Positions 34,468 through 43,436 of a DNA stretch of 64,000 nucleotides are shown here, piece by piece (position 1 is the stretch's first letter; each line of letters opens with the position of its first letter). The position numbers were made by a program, and so were the translations under genes. The stretch spans positions 1,042,424-1,106,423 of the forward strand of contig JAGYIT010000007.1 in the NCBI GenBank assembly GCA_018402445.1, written 5' to 3'. The DNA comes from Akkermansiaceae bacterium (GTDB lineage: Bacteria > Verrucomicrobiota > Verrucomicrobiia > Verrucomicrobiales > Akkermansiaceae). The notes under the pieces were generated by a model that worked only from the letters and a program-made list of their open reading frames with translations, was not told the DNA's origin and ran no database searches.

Positions 34468-36102
34468 CTACGCGCAAACCGGACACTGGTTGATCGTGCG
34501 GAAGAAGTCGTTGCCCTTGTTGTCCACGAGGATGAACGCGGGAAAATTCTCCACGGTGATTTTCCAGACCGCTTCCATGCCCAGCTCCGGAAAATCGACG
34601 ACTTCCTGGGAGCGGATGTGTTCCTGTGCGAGCAAGGCCGCGGGGCCGCCTGCGGAGCCGAGGTAGAAGCCTCTGTGTTTCTTGCAGGCGTCGGTCACCT
34701 GCTGGGAGCGGTTACCTTTCGCGAGCATGACCATGGACGCGCCGTGGGATTGGAAGAGATCGACGTAGCCATCCATGCGCCCAGCGGTGGTGGGACCGAA
34801 GGAACCGGAGGGCATCCCCGCCGGAGTCTTCGCGGGGCCAGCGTAATAGACGGGATATTTCTTGAAGTAGTCGGGCAGGTCGCCGGTTTCATCGAGGATC
34901 TCCTTGAGCTTCGCGTGGGCGGAATCGCGGGCGACGATGATCGTGCCGCTGAGCGAGAGGGCGGTGGTTACGGGATATTTGGAAAGCGTTTCGAGCGTCT
35001 TCTCCATGCCGAGATCGAGGTCGATGGCGACGCCCTTGAATTTCCAGTCGCGGTATTTCTCCGGGATGAAACGGCCGGGATTTTTCTCCAGCTTCTCTAA
35101 GAAAATTCCTTTCCGCGTGATCTTCGCCTTCGCCTGCCGGTCGGCGGAGCAGGAGACACCGATGCCGACCGGGCACGACGCGCCGTGGCGCGGCAGGCGG
35201 ATTACCCGGACATCGAGCGCGAAATATTTCCCGCCGAACTGCGCGCCGATCCCGATCTCGCGCGCCAGCCCTAACAGCTCCTTCTCCAGCTCCAGGTCGC
35301 GGAAGGCGCGGCCGTGCTCGTTGCCGGAGGTCGGCAGCGAGTCGTAGTAGCGGGTGGTCGCCATCTTCACGGTCTTGAGGTTATTCTCCGCCGAGGTGCC
35401 TCCTATCACGAACGCAAGGTGGTACGGCGGGCAGGCGGCGGTGCCGAGCGACTCCATTTTCTCGACGCAGAATTCCTTGAGCCGCTTGGGATTGAGCAGT
35501 GCCTTGGTTTCCTGATAGAGGAAGGTCTTGTTCGCAGAGCCGCCGCCCTTGCTGACGAAGAGGAATTTGTATTCATCGCCCTGCGTGGCATAGAGGTCAA
35601 TCTGCGCGGGGAGGTTCGTCTTCGTGTTCACCTCCTCATACATCGTCAGCGGCGCGGTCTGCGAGTAGCGGAGATTTTCCCTAGTGTAGGTGTGGTGGAT
35701 GCCTTTGGAAATGGATTCGGCGTCGTCACCCTCCGTCCAGACATACTGGCCCTTTTTCCCGATGATCGTGGCGGTGCCGGTGTCCTGGCAGGATGGTAAA
35801 ATGCCGTGCGCGGCGATCTCCGCATTTTTCAGCAACATGAGCGCGACCATGCGGTCGTTTTGCGAGGCCTCGGGGTCGTCGAGGATCGCGGCGACCTGCG
35901 CGAGGTGGCTGGCGCGGAGGGTGAAATTGATCGCACGGATCGCCTCGGCGGAGAGAAAAGTGAGCGCCTCGGGATCGACTTTTAGAATCTCCTTTCCGCC
36001 GAAATCGACGACCTCCACCCCGCCCTCGCGGATGCAGTCGTATTCTGTCTCATCCGCACCCAAGGGGAACGGATCCTGGTAGTGAAATTCCTTTTCGCTC
36101 AT
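34468..36102 (-). CDS. fumA: Fumarate hydratase, class I (iron-sulfur type)
   Basis: This 544-residue enzyme has the N-terminal class I fumarase domain with the three [4Fe-4S] cysteines in P-S-C-Q-D-T-G-T-A (~104), G-T-A-A-C-P-P-Y-H (~223) and G-V-S-C-S-A-D (~317). The C-terminal beta domain holds [20 protein letters not shown] and ends Q-C-P-V-C-A. It interconverts fumarate and malate in the TCA cycle. The single-chain FumA/B form is oxygen sensitive. The gene is alone, with the HtrA-like pair 50 bases upstream in the same direction. Confidence 0.95.
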   Translation of the reverse strand: MSEKEFHYQDPFPLGADETEYDCIREGGVEVVDFGGKEILKVDPEALTFLSAEAIRAINFTLRASHLAQVAAILDDPEASQNDRMVALMLLKNAEIAAHGILPSCQDTGTATIIGKKGQYVWTEGDDAESISKGIHHTYTRENLRYSQTAPLTMYEEVNTKTNLPAQIDLYATQGDEYKFLFVSKGGGSANKTFLYQETKALLNPKRLKEFCVEKMESLGTAACPPYHLAFVIGGTSAENNLKTVKMATTRYYDSLPTSGNEHGRAFRDLELEKELLGLAREIGIGAQFGGKYFALDVRVIRLPRHGASCPVGIGVSCSADRQAKAKITRKGIFLEKLEKNPGRFIPEKYRDWKFKGVAIDLDLGMEKTLETLSKYPVTTALSLSGTIIVARDSAHAKLKEILDETGDLPDYFKKYPVYYAGPAKTPAGMPSGSFGPTTAGRMDGYVDLFQSHGASMVMLAKGNRSQQVTDACKKHRGFYLGSAGGPAALLAQEHIRSQEVVDFPELGMEAVWKITVENFPAFILVDNKGNDFFRTINQCPVCA

Positions 36103-36152
36103 TGCGTCGATAGGCTAACAGACAGCCCCGGCGATTGAAATACGGATTTAAA

Positions 36153-37517
36153 TCATCTCGCGCCGAGAGTGTCGAGTTCGCGGTCTGCGCGGTTGCGCAG
36201 GCGCTCAACATCCCGGAGGTGGCGGCGCGTGCGCTCAATATCGCGGGGTTTTCCCTGGGCACGGCGCGGGGTGGGCATCATCGCGCGGCGTTGCTCGGCA
36301 AGTTCGGTCTGGCGCAGGACTGTCTTGGCTTTCGCGTCTGCGACACTGTCGAACTCCGTTTTCAAAAGATCCATGACCGCCTTACTGGCCATTATGTAAG
36401 TCCGCGTCCGGTCGGCGCGCGCCATCGTTACGCCCACCACGCGCCCCTCGAGATCCACGACCGGCCCGCCGATCTGGTTGGATTTGATTTTCATATCCGA
36501 CTGCACTACGCGGGAAAAGCCGTCGCGGATGCGGTTCGGCTCACCGCCCATGCGTTCCATCGCGTTGAGACGGCCGCCGGCGAACTGCCCTAACACAGGG
36601 CGATTGGAAAGGCGGACTTCGACACTGCGTTCCTTTCCGGCGGTCTCGATGCGCAGGGTCACCTTGTCGCCGGGACTCTTTACGCTGAGCGCGTTTTTCA
36701 GTTCCTGAAGGCCGGAAATGACGCGTTCGTCCACGCTGAGGATGACATCGCCGGAGCGCAGGCCCGCCTCCGCCGCGCCGAATTCCGGCTGCACATTGGC
36801 GATCCTGACGCCCTCGCCGCTGTATTGGAAATCTGCCATGATACCAAGTTGGGCCTTGTCGGTCTCGCGGAGATTCCTTTCGAGCACACCCACCACGCCG
36901 AACGCGCCAGGCTTGCTGTCCGGACGGGCGGCCGCGAGGAAACGCCCCAGCGGGAGGTCCGCCTTGTGGAATCTCGCCGGGACGAAATCTTCCGAAGCGG
37001 CGGCTTCCGGCGTGACAGAAAGCAGAGCCAGATCCTCGTCGGTGAAAACGCCCGTGACCTCCGCCTTTGCTCCCTCGCCAAGATCGCCCTTTATGACGAG
37101 CCCGTCGGCGTGCCCCTCGATCTCGCTCCACTTTGTGAGGACATTGGTGCCATCACCGACCACCGTCCCGTAAGCCAGCACGCGGTTCTCGCCCTTCACT
37201 CGCGCCCAGACCCTGACGGTGGATTTCGCGGCGTCCGCGAGGATGGGTTCGAGCGCTTTGTTGAAAGCGAGGGACTGCGCGTCCACAACACGCCGCTCAT
37301 CGGGCCGCATCAGGGGCACCTCCTCTCGTGCGCGGCGGGCGGATACGCGTTCCTCATCCTCAACGGGAACCGTCTTCAACGCTCCATCCCCGGCGGAACC
37401 CTCGACCCCGAAAAAAGCCTCGCCCAACGGAGGAGCCACGCGCTCGCGCTGGGCGGCAGCGTATGGGCTAGCACAAAACATCAAGGCGTTGATCAAAAAA
37501 CATCCGCAGCGTTTCAT
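36153..37517 (-). CDS. HtrA-like protein with degenerate protease domain and PDZ (probable pseudo-protease)
   Basis: This 454-residue secreted protein (signal peptide ending A-S-P-Y-A-A-A-Q) has trypsin-like strands. Where active HtrA has the catalytic His (TAAHV) it reads N-V-L-T-K-W-S-E-I, and where the G-N-S-G-G-P nucleophile should be it reads S-N-Q-I-G-G-P-V-V-D (~347). The Asp region (T-D-E-D-L-A-L-L) is retained. A PDZ domain (GVRIANVQPEFGAAEAGLRS) sits between, an unusual circular order with protease strands on both sides. It is translationally coupled (ATGA overlap) to the active HtrA-like gene upstream. I infer a regulatory or chaperone partner. The Arg-rich C-terminus (~400-454) is of unknown use. 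Confidence 0.75.
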   Translation of the reverse strand: MKRCGCFLINALMFCASPYAAAQRERVAPPLGEAFFGVEGSAGDGALKTVPVEDEERVSARRAREEVPLMRPDERRVVDAQSLAFNKALEPILADAAKSTVRVWARVKGENRVLAYGTVVGDGTNVLTKWSEIEGHADGLVIKGDLGEGAKAEVTGVFTDEDLALLSVTPEAAASEDFVPARFHKADLPLGRFLAAARPDSKPGAFGVVGVLERNLRETDKAQLGIMADFQYSGEGVRIANVQPEFGAAEAGLRSGDVILSVDERVISGLQELKNALSVKSPGDKVTLRIETAGKERSVEVRLSNRPVLGQFAGGRLNAMERMGGEPNRIRDGFSRVVQSDMKIKSNQIGGPVVDLEGRVVGVTMARADRTRTYIMASKAVMDLLKTEFDSVADAKAKTVLRQTELAEQRRAMMPTPRRAQGKPRDIERTRRHLRDVERLRNRADRELDTLGAR

Positions 37518-38497
37518 CGTGACCTGTAAAGTTCCTCTCGTTTCACCAGCTCCACCTCGATTTCGATCGGCTTCTCGTCCCGGACGATGCCGAGTTTCAC
37601 CACATCCCCGACCATGCGTTTCACCAAAACCTGCTGGAGCTCCGAACCCTCGCGGACACGGTCGCCGTCCACCGAGCGGATCAGATCCCCCACCCTCACA
37701 CCGGCCGCGGCAGCGGGAGAATTCGGCTCCACCTTGAAAACGGGCACACCCGTCGCGCCTCGATCCATGCCCATGCCTATCCCCAACACCGGAGTTTCCG
37801 GGTTAGCCATGGGGTTCATCTGGAGGACGCCCCATGTCTCGCCGGCCAGCAGCCTGTCCCAGTCCTCACGGAAACCGTCAACGCCCGCGTGGTTGTTGTT
37901 TTTCCATGACTCACCAATCGAGGAATTGATCCCGACGAGCTTACCGTCGAGATCAAATAGCGGCCCGCCGGAATCGCCGCCGATCAGGGTGCAGTCGGTG
38001 GTGAAATAATTCCCTGGCCCGTCGGACATGAGCCGTCCGAACCTGATGGGAGGGGTTCTTGCGGGATCGAATCCCGCCGAATGCCCGAGCGCGATGACCC
38101 AATCGCCCGCCTCCAGCGGCCTGGACTCTCCGATCTCGACGAACGGCCACGGCCCGGCGTTCTCCATTTTCACCATGCCGATGTCCTTGGAAAAATTCGC
38201 GCCCAGTACTTTGCCGAGCCATTTCTTGCCATCGGCGAAATAGACATCAACCTCCTTCATGCCCTGCACCACGTGAGCGGCGGTGAGGATCAGGCCGTCC
38301 TCGGATACAATCACGCCGGAACCGGATGAACCCGTCCTCTCGGAAACAAGCGAAACGGTGGCCGGCAGGGATTTCGCCGCGACACGCTCCACCTTTTCCT
38401 GAAGGCGCAGCAGGTCGGCTACGGTCTCCACGGGTTCGTAGGCGAGGCACATGCCCACCGAAGAGAGGATGGCCAATGCGATAGGGAAAATTCTCAT
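37514..38497 (-). CDS. HtrA/Deg-type secreted serine protease with PDZ domain
   Basis: From ATG 38497 (327 residues) a signal peptide ends near MCLA. The trypsin domain has all three catalytic residues: L-T-A-A-H-V-V (His ~73), K-D-I-G-M-V-K (Asp) and I-G-G-D-S-G-G-P-L-F-D (Ser ~175). One PDZ domain follows (GVPVFKVEPNSPAAAAGVRV, ~232-320). It should degrade or refold damaged envelope proteins. The stop overlaps the start of the degenerate homologue by four bases, so the two are made together. A TTG at 38509 is an unlikely alternative start. Confidence 0.88.
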   Translation of the reverse strand: MRIFPIALAILSSVGMCLAYEPVETVADLLRLQEKVERVAAKSLPATVSLVSERTGSSGSGVIVSEDGLILTAAHVVQGMKEVDVYFADGKKWLGKVLGANFSKDIGMVKMENAGPWPFVEIGESRPLEAGDWVIALGHSAGFDPARTPPIRFGRLMSDGPGNYFTTDCTLIGGDSGGPLFDLDGKLVGINSSIGESWKNNNHAGVDGFREDWDRLLAGETWGVLQMNPMANPETPVLGIGMGMDRGATGVPVFKVEPNSPAAAAGVRVGDLIRSVDGDRVREGSELQQVLVKRMVGDVVKLGIVRDEKPIEIEVELVKREELYRSR

Positions 38498-38615
38498 CAC
38501 TCCTGACAATCGACACCACGGTAGCCGTTCGTCTAGCGATTTGTGGGAAGCTGCACGGGGAAAGTTTGCGGTTTCAAGTTCGGCGTTTCACCGTATCTTC
38601 CCGCCGCACCGGAAA

Positions 38616-40952
38616 ATGGCGAAACGGAAACAACAGAGTAACAAACCCCGCGAGGCGCGTGCGTCCGGCGGATCGCCGAACCCAATCCTCTTGCTTTTTT
38701 TCTGGCCTTTTTACCTGCTGTTTTGGCTCACCGGCGGGCTGTGCGGCGGGAAACGCTTTTTCGTGCGTTTCGTCGGGGTGCCCGCCGTGGCCGCGCTGCT
38801 GCTGTTCGCCGCTTTCGCCGTCATCTACGGTATCCGGGCTTCCCGCTACGACCTGAACCGCATCAATAAGATGCCAGAGCGCACCATCATTCTCGACCGC
38901 CAAGCTGTCGAGATCGGGCGCATCCATGGAGAGAAACGCTCCATCGTCCCTCTCAAAGACGTCTCCGAGGATTTCCGCAAAGCCATCCTCGCCCGCGAGG
39001 ACGAGCGCTTCTACTCCCACGGTGCCATCGACATCATCGGCATCGCACGGGCATTCCTGAAAAACTTGGAAGGGAAACGCGAGGGAGCTTCCACGATCAC
39101 TCAGCAGCTCGCCTCCGATGTGTTCCAGCTCAAGTTCGGCGAAAAGCGCGGCGACCTCCCGCGCCAGCTCGACCGCAAGTGTCTGGAGATCGCCATCGCC
39201 TTCCGCATAGAATCCGCCCTTTCCAAAGACCGCATCCTTGAGGCCTACATCAACCAGATCAACTGGGGCCGCCAGATCAAGGGCGTCGGCGAAGCGTCCC
39301 GCATCTATTTTGAAAAACATCCCTCAGAACTAACCCTTTCCGAATCCGCCCTGCTGGCGGGAATCGTCCGCGGCCCGGACGCCTTTAACCCCTTCCGCTC
39401 CATGGAGGCCGCCGAGCGCGAGCGCAACACCACCCTCGCCCGTATGGTCACGGCGAAAAAAATTTCCCAAACCGAAGCCGATACCGCAAAATTGGAAGCC
39501 ATCAACGTCCGCCCCGTATGGCGGCGCTACGCGGAATACTCCTACGCCATGGACGCGATCCGGCGCGACCTTGAGATCATCCTCGAAAAGGAAAATATCG
39601 AGCTTGGTGGCCTCACCATCATCACCACCATCGACCAGCGCCTGCAGACCGTCGCTGAGGAGGCTCTGGATAAAAAACTCCGCGAGACGGAGCGCCTTTC
39701 CGGATACCCGCATCAGACCCGCGCCGCCTGGCAGAACCTTCCCGAGGACGGGCGCGGCGAGCCGAAATACATCCAGGGCGCGGCGGTGCTCATCGACAAC
39801 CGCACGGGAGCCGTGCTCGCCCTCGTCGGTGGCCGCGACGCGAACGAATCGAAATTCAACCGCGCGATCCAGGCGCGCCGCCAGATTGGCTCGATCTTCA
39901 AGCCCTTCGTCTATCTCGCCGCCTTCGATAAAGGGCTGCGCCCCTCCACCCAGATTTCCGACAGCCCCATCCAGCGCAACGAGATCAAGGGCGCGCCCAC
40001 ATGGCGGCCGAACAATTCCGACGGGAAATTCGGCGGGATGCACCCGGTTTCCTATGGCCTGATCCGATCTCGTAACACCATGTCCGTCCGCGTGGGGAAC
40101 TACGCGGGTGTTTCCAAGGTGAAAGAGGTCTCGCGCATGGCGGGCTTCGGCATGGCGATGCCGGAAACGCCCTCCTCCTTCCTCGGTTCTTGGGAAGCTA
40201 GCCCGTGGGAGGTCGCCACCGCCTACACCATTTTCCCCAACGACGGCACCCGCTACCGCCCCTTCCTCGTCTCCGAGATCCGGGACAAGGCGGGAAATAT
40301 TTTGTATTCCACCCCCGCCCTGCCCTACCAGGCCGCGAACGAAGGCTCCGCGTGGTCGGTTTCCAAGATCCTACAGGAGGTCGCCAGCTCCGGCACCGCC
40401 GCCTCGGTAAAACGCCTCGGTTTCACGAAACCCGCCGCCGGGAAAACCGGCACGACCAACGACTTCAAGGACGCTTGGTTCGCCGGTTACTCCTCCTCCC
40501 TCACCTGCGCCGTCTGGGTCGGCTTCGACCAGCCGAAGAAAACAATCCAAGGCGGATACGGCTCCACCCTCGCCCTGCCTATCTGGGTGGATGTCATGAA
40601 AACCGCCGACCGCCTCGGCTACAAGGCCGGCGATCTGCACTCGAACATCAACCTGAAATCCTACGAACTCTGCCGCCTTTCCGGGAAACTCGCCACCGCA
40701 GGCTGCCGTCACGCGGGCACCGCCTACAGCGATCAGGTGCCCGCCGACACAGCACCCTCCCCCGGTGATCTCTGCCCCATCCATCCCGCCCGCGCCATGC
40801 CTGTTTCCGAAAACGATCACGCTCCGCCTCCGCCGCGCGCGGGCGCCGTGCTGGAAGAACGCCCTCCCCTCCGCGCCCAGCCCGTCGAGGAACCACCACT
40901 CCGTGCCCGACCCGTCGAGAAACCGCCCCTCCGCGCCCAACCGGTGGATTGA
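38616..40952 (+). CDS. Class A penicillin-binding protein (bifunctional transglycosylase/transpeptidase)
   Basis: From ATG 38616 (778 residues) a basic cytoplasmic tail and transmembrane segments (~25-45 and ~52-72) precede the GT51 domain: A-R-E-D-E-R-F-Y-S-H-G (catalytic Glu ~126) and R-E-G-A-S-T-I-T-Q-Q-L. The transpeptidase domain has S-x-x-K in Q-I-G-S-I-F-K-P (Ser ~424), S-R-N-T and K-T-G-T-T-N-D (~609). It polymerises and cross-links peptidoglycan. The C-terminus ends in three near-identical ten-residue repeats of the form P-P-L-R-A-[QR]-P-V-E (40855-40950), probably a disordered tail. It lies 56 bases before gspG, in the same direction. Confidence 0.93.
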   Translation: MAKRKQQSNKPREARASGGSPNPILLLFFWPFYLLFWLTGGLCGGKRFFVRFVGVPAVAALLLFAAFAVIYGIRASRYDLNRINKMPERTIILDRQAVEIGRIHGEKRSIVPLKDVSEDFRKAILAREDERFYSHGAIDIIGIARAFLKNLEGKREGASTITQQLASDVFQLKFGEKRGDLPRQLDRKCLEIAIAFRIESALSKDRILEAYINQINWGRQIKGVGEASRIYFEKHPSELTLSESALLAGIVRGPDAFNPFRSMEAAERERNTTLARMVTAKKISQTEADTAKLEAINVRPVWRRYAEYSYAMDAIRRDLEIILEKENIELGGLTIITTIDQRLQTVAEEALDKKLRETERLSGYPHQTRAAWQNLPEDGRGEPKYIQGAAVLIDNRTGAVLALVGGRDANESKFNRAIQARRQIGSIFKPFVYLAAFDKGLRPSTQISDSPIQRNEIKGAPTWRPNNSDGKFGGMHPVSYGLIRSRNTMSVRVGNYAGVSKVKEVSRMAGFGMAMPETPSSFLGSWEASPWEVATAYTIFPNDGTRYRPFLVSEIRDKAGNILYSTPALPYQAANEGSAWSVSKILQEVASSGTAASVKRLGFTKPAAGKTGTTNDFKDAWFAGYSSSLTCAVWVGFDQPKKTIQGGYGSTLALPIWVDVMKTADRLGYKAGDLHSNINLKSYELCRLSGKLATAGCRHAGTAYSDQVPADTAPSPGDLCPIHPARAMPVSENDHAPPPPRAGAVLEERPPLRAQPVEEPPLRARPVEKPPLRAQPVD

Positions 40953-41008
40953 CCTCGCACACTTTTCAGACAAGAACCGCCGCCCACGGCATTTCCCAAC
41001 CAACCACC

Positions 41009-41458
41009 ATGAAACTCGGCAAGTCCAATATCCCATATCCAACATCCAATGTCTCTTCCGGAGGCTTCACCCTCCTAGAAATCGTCATCGTCCTCGGCAT
41101 CATCGCAGTGATCCTCGGCGGTTCCATCGCGGTCGTCGGGAAACTCGGTGATGGAGCGAAAATCCAGCGTGTCACCTCGGATTTCAATACCATCTCCTCG
41201 GCCGTGAATACCTACAAACTCAACGCGGGTAGCGCTCCCACCACCGCCCAGGGGCTCCAAGCACTGGTTTCCAAACCCTCCTCAACCCCTATCCCGAAAC
41301 GCTGGACGCAGCTCGCCACCGAGATCCCCCTTGACCCTTGGCAAAACCCCTACCAATACCGCAACCCCGGCAAACAGGACGCATCCACCTTCGAGATCTA
41401 CTCGAAGGGCCCCGACGGCCAAGACGGCACTGAAGATGATCTTTCCTCACAGGACTAA
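41009..41458 (+). CDS. gspG: Type II secretion major pseudopilin GspG
   Basis: From ATG 41009 (149 residues) a 17-residue leader ends with the prepilin peptidase site S-S-G-G|F-T-L-L-E-I-V-I-V. The hydrophobic helix (IVIVLGIIAVILGGSIAVVG), G-A-K-I-Q-R-V, the G-x-x-P-T-T-x-Q-G-L-x-A-L motif and the C-terminal calcium-site-like pattern Y-S-K-G-P-D-G-Q-D-G-T-E-D-D are all diagnostic of GspG. It builds the periplasmic pseudopilus shaft. The leader codons 41025-41054 coincide with an ATTGGA-type repeat (peptide N-I-P-Y-P-T-S-N-V). The end overlaps the next pseudopilin start by 23 bases. Confidence 0.95.
   Translation: MKLGKSNIPYPTSNVSSGGFTLLEIVIVLGIIAVILGGSIAVVGKLGDGAKIQRVTSDFNTISSAVNTYKLNAGSAPTTAQGLQALVSKPSSTPIPKRWTQLATEIPLDPWQNPYQYRNPGKQDASTFEIYSKGPDGQDGTEDDLSSQD
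41025..41054. repeat. CCAATATCCCATATCC-type repeat inside the gspG leader
   Basis: On the minus strand this reads AGACATTGGATGTTGGATAT and so on, matching AGACATTGGATATTGGAAAT at 42065, between gspH and gspI. It encodes part of the cleaved leader of GspG. Confidence 0.6.
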
Positions 41459-42056
41459 GCGCCCGTGGCTGGGACTTGCAGTCCCAGTCCGTCGGGGGGA
41501 TTTTCAGTCCCCCCTCCCCAAGGGCGGCTTCACACTGCTCGAAATCGTCATCGTGCTGATGGTTTTCGCGCTGATCCTCGGCGGTGCCATCACCACCGTC
41601 GTCCTATCCTCCTCCGAACGCACACTCACCAACGCCTCCAGCGAGATCGAGCTTCTCGCGAAAAAAGCCCGCACCGCCTCCATCCTCCACCAGAAGCCCT
41701 ACGCCATCGAGTTCCACGAAAACTCCCTACGCCTCCTCCCCTTCGTGGAAGCCTCGGAAAACGAGCGGACGACAGCCCTTGGCAACGAGATCGGCGGCAC
41801 GGCGGTCGAAAGCAAATCCGGCCCGACCCTGCGCGAGGAAATCTCCATCGACCCCGACATCACCCTCGGAGTGCGCCGCTGGAATACCTCGAATTTTTTA
41901 GCCCCTTCCAAAAATCTCGTCCCCGTCTGGCGCTTCGATCCCAACGGCCTTTCCGAACCCATCACTGTCCGCATGACCATCGGCGAAAGCTACGCCCAAG
42001 ACACCTACCACCCTCTCACCGCCGCCATCGCCGACTCCGAGTTGGAGGCGAAGTAG
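41436..42056 (+). CDS. gspH: Type II secretion minor pseudopilin, GspH-like
   Basis: From ATG 41436 (206 residues) an unusually long ~31-residue leader precedes K-G-G|F-T-L-L-E-I-V-I-V-L-M-V-F-A, the prepilin cleavage site and helix. A single pilin-like globular domain follows (ILHQKPYAIEFHENSLRLLP, then WRFDPNGLSEPITVRM). The position between gspG and gspI and the SEIELLAKKARTASILHQ stretch fit GspH/FimT. The leader residues R-P-W-L-G-L-A-V-P-V are encoded by an R1 palindromic repeat, the second copy in the window. Confidence 0.85.
   Translation: MIFPHRTKRPWLGLAVPVRRGDFQSPLPKGGFTLLEIVIVLMVFALILGGAITTVVLSSSERTLTNASSEIELLAKKARTASILHQKPYAIEFHENSLRLLPFVEASENERTTALGNEIGGTAVESKSGPTLREEISIDPDITLGVRRWNTSNFLAPSKNLVPVWRFDPNGLSEPITVRMTIGESYAQDTYHPLTAAIADSELEAK
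41463..41514 (+). repeat. Dispersed palindromic repeat, family R1, copy 2, inside the gspH leader
   Basis: Bases 41463-41493 are identical to the reverse complement of 337-367. The hairpin TGGGACTTGCAGTCCCA is followed by a second hairpin GGGGGGATTTTCAGTCCCCCC (41494-41514). Both lie in codons for the N-terminal leader. Confidence 0.8.
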
Positions 42057-42060
42057 AGCC

Positions 42061-42152
42061 TAAAAGACATTGGATATTGGAAATTTGATATTGGGTAACT
42101 CGCAATTCCACTTCCGGCATCTTCCTTGAAATTTGAAATTTGAAAGTTGAGT
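42061..42152. repeat. ATTGGA and TTGAA-type repeats between gspH and gspI (family R3)
   Basis: AGACATTGGATATTGGAAAT is followed by CTTCCTTGAAATTTGAAATT and TGAAAGTTGAG. The last unit provides the only start codon available for gspI (TTG 42140). Confidence 0.7.
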
Positions 42153-42558
42153 TTTCCAAACGCCGAATAAAGAAGGGCTTCCTCCTGCTGGAGGTGGTTC
42201 TCGCGCTGGCGGTGTTCGCCATCGCCTGCACCGGCCTCACCGTAGCCTTCCACCGCATGGCCGGGGCGGCGAGCTTAGCCCAGAGCGAGTTGCGTATCAC
42301 CCGCATCCTCGATTCCGCGCTCACCGAGCAGTCCAGCATGCCGATGCTTGAGGAAGGCGTAACCCAGATCCCGATCGAAGACTCCGACATCGAACTCGAT
42401 GTGGAGATCCTGCCCATCGAAGACCTCGAAAACCAGGACGGGGAGCTCCTCCAGCAGATGTTCCACATCCGGATCACCGCAAACTGGTATCGAGAACGGC
42501 GCGTGGCAAGAACCGCTCCGCCGAGACTTGGCGCTACAACCCCATGTATCAGCCATGA
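42140..42558 (+). CDS. gspI: Type II secretion minor pseudopilin, GspI-like (C-terminus probably frameshifted)
   Basis: The start is TTG 42140, inside an R3 repeat. A short basic leader R-R-I-K-K-G precedes F-L-L-L-E-V-V-L-A-L-A-V-F-A. The body (LRITRILDSALTEQSSMPML; D-I-E-L-D-V-E-I-L-P-I) fits GspI. As written the frame runs to 42571 with an Arg-rich tail. Removing one base near 42489 and one near 42518 gives T-A-N-W-Y-E-N-G-A-W-Q-E and then E-T-W-R-Y-N-P-M-Y-Q-P with a TGA at 42556-42558 that overlaps the gspJ ATG, the junction type used by gspJ-gspK. I prefer that reading. Length 419 = 3x139+2 agrees. Confidence 0.7.
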
Positions 42559-43436
42559 GAGGTTTCAATAGGAGCGGGAGAGAGGGTGAGAGTGAGATGG
42601 GGGGTGCTCTCTCATTTCACCCCCTCACCCACTCACCCCATCCCCCCCTCTACTCGGATCGCGGCTTCACCCTGCTAGAGCTCGTCATCGCGCTGCTCCT
42701 TGTCGCCCTGCTTTCAGGCATGATTTTCACCACCTCCCACTCCTCGCTGCTCCTCGGCAATACGGTGGTGAAAACTCAGAACGAGGAAATGCTAAACCAA
42801 GCCTTCTTCGATTTCATGGAAAACAGCTTGTCGTCACTGCCCGGAAACACCCGGATGGAACTGACGGTCTCCGACTCCGGCTCGCATTACCTTTCCGATC
42901 TCACCCTCCAGAACGTGCCGATTTCCTTCACATGGGGCGGCCAGGAACGCACCGCGAAAGCGATCCGGCTCTCCACCGTGAAGCGCCGCTCCGGCTTCCT
43001 TGATATCGTCATGAGCTATTACGAGAACGAGATCATCGAGCCGGACTCCACCGGCGCGGGCACCTCCTTCGCCTCCACCGCCACCCCCGAGCTGCCTTTC
43101 GCGGAGATCGTCCTACTCACCGATGTCGCCTACTTCGAGTGGCGACTGCTCGATGGCCGCACCATGGAATACCAATACGACTGGGATCTGCCCGGCCGCC
43201 TGCCCCTGCAGATGGAGCTGATCTGCGCGTTCGGTGCGGAGGGCCGGGAAAACCGGCAGGTATTCTGGATCCCGCCGCGCCAGAACCCGGAGGTTTTCAT
43301 GCGCCAGATGCAACAAAGCGGCGGTCAAGGAGGCGGCGGACAGCCCGAAAATCCCGCAATCCCCGGAGACCCCAACACCCCGCCGGGCATTTCCATCGAA
43401 CCCGGCGCATTGCCGCCCATCCCCGGAAACCGATGA
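42555..43436 (+). CDS. gspJ: Type II secretion minor pseudopilin, GspJ-like
   Basis: From ATG 42555 (293 residues) a long ~38-residue leader (GREGESEMGGALSFHPLTHS...) precedes S-D-R-G|F-T-L-L-E-L-V-I-A-L-L-L-V-A-L. The globular domain has FMENSLSSLPGNTRMELTVS and a GspJ-like F-E-W-R-L-L-D. A Pro/Gly-rich tail ends PPIPGNR. It should form the pseudopilus tip with I, H and K. The leader is encoded by an imperfect inverted repeat (42582-42640). The stop codon overlaps the gspK start (ATGA). Confidence 0.85.
   Translation: MRGFNRSGREGESEMGGALSFHPLTHSPHPPLYSDRGFTLLELVIALLLVALLSGMIFTTSHSSLLLGNTVVKTQNEEMLNQAFFDFMENSLSSLPGNTRMELTVSDSGSHYLSDLTLQNVPISFTWGGQERTAKAIRLSTVKRRSGFLDIVMSYYENEIIEPDSTGAGTSFASTATPELPFAEIVLLTDVAYFEWRLLDGRTMEYQYDWDLPGRLPLQMELICAFGAEGRENRQVFWIPPRQNPEVFMRQMQQSGGQGGGGQPENPAIPGDPNTPPGISIEPGALPPIPGNR
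42582..42640. repeat. Imperfect inverted repeat encoding the gspJ leader
   Basis: GAGGGTGAGAGTGAGATGGG (left arm, from 42582) pairs imperfectly with CACCCCCTCACCCACTCACC (right arm, from 42619). It contributes most of the pre-cleavage leader of the GspJ-like protein. Confidence 0.55.
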
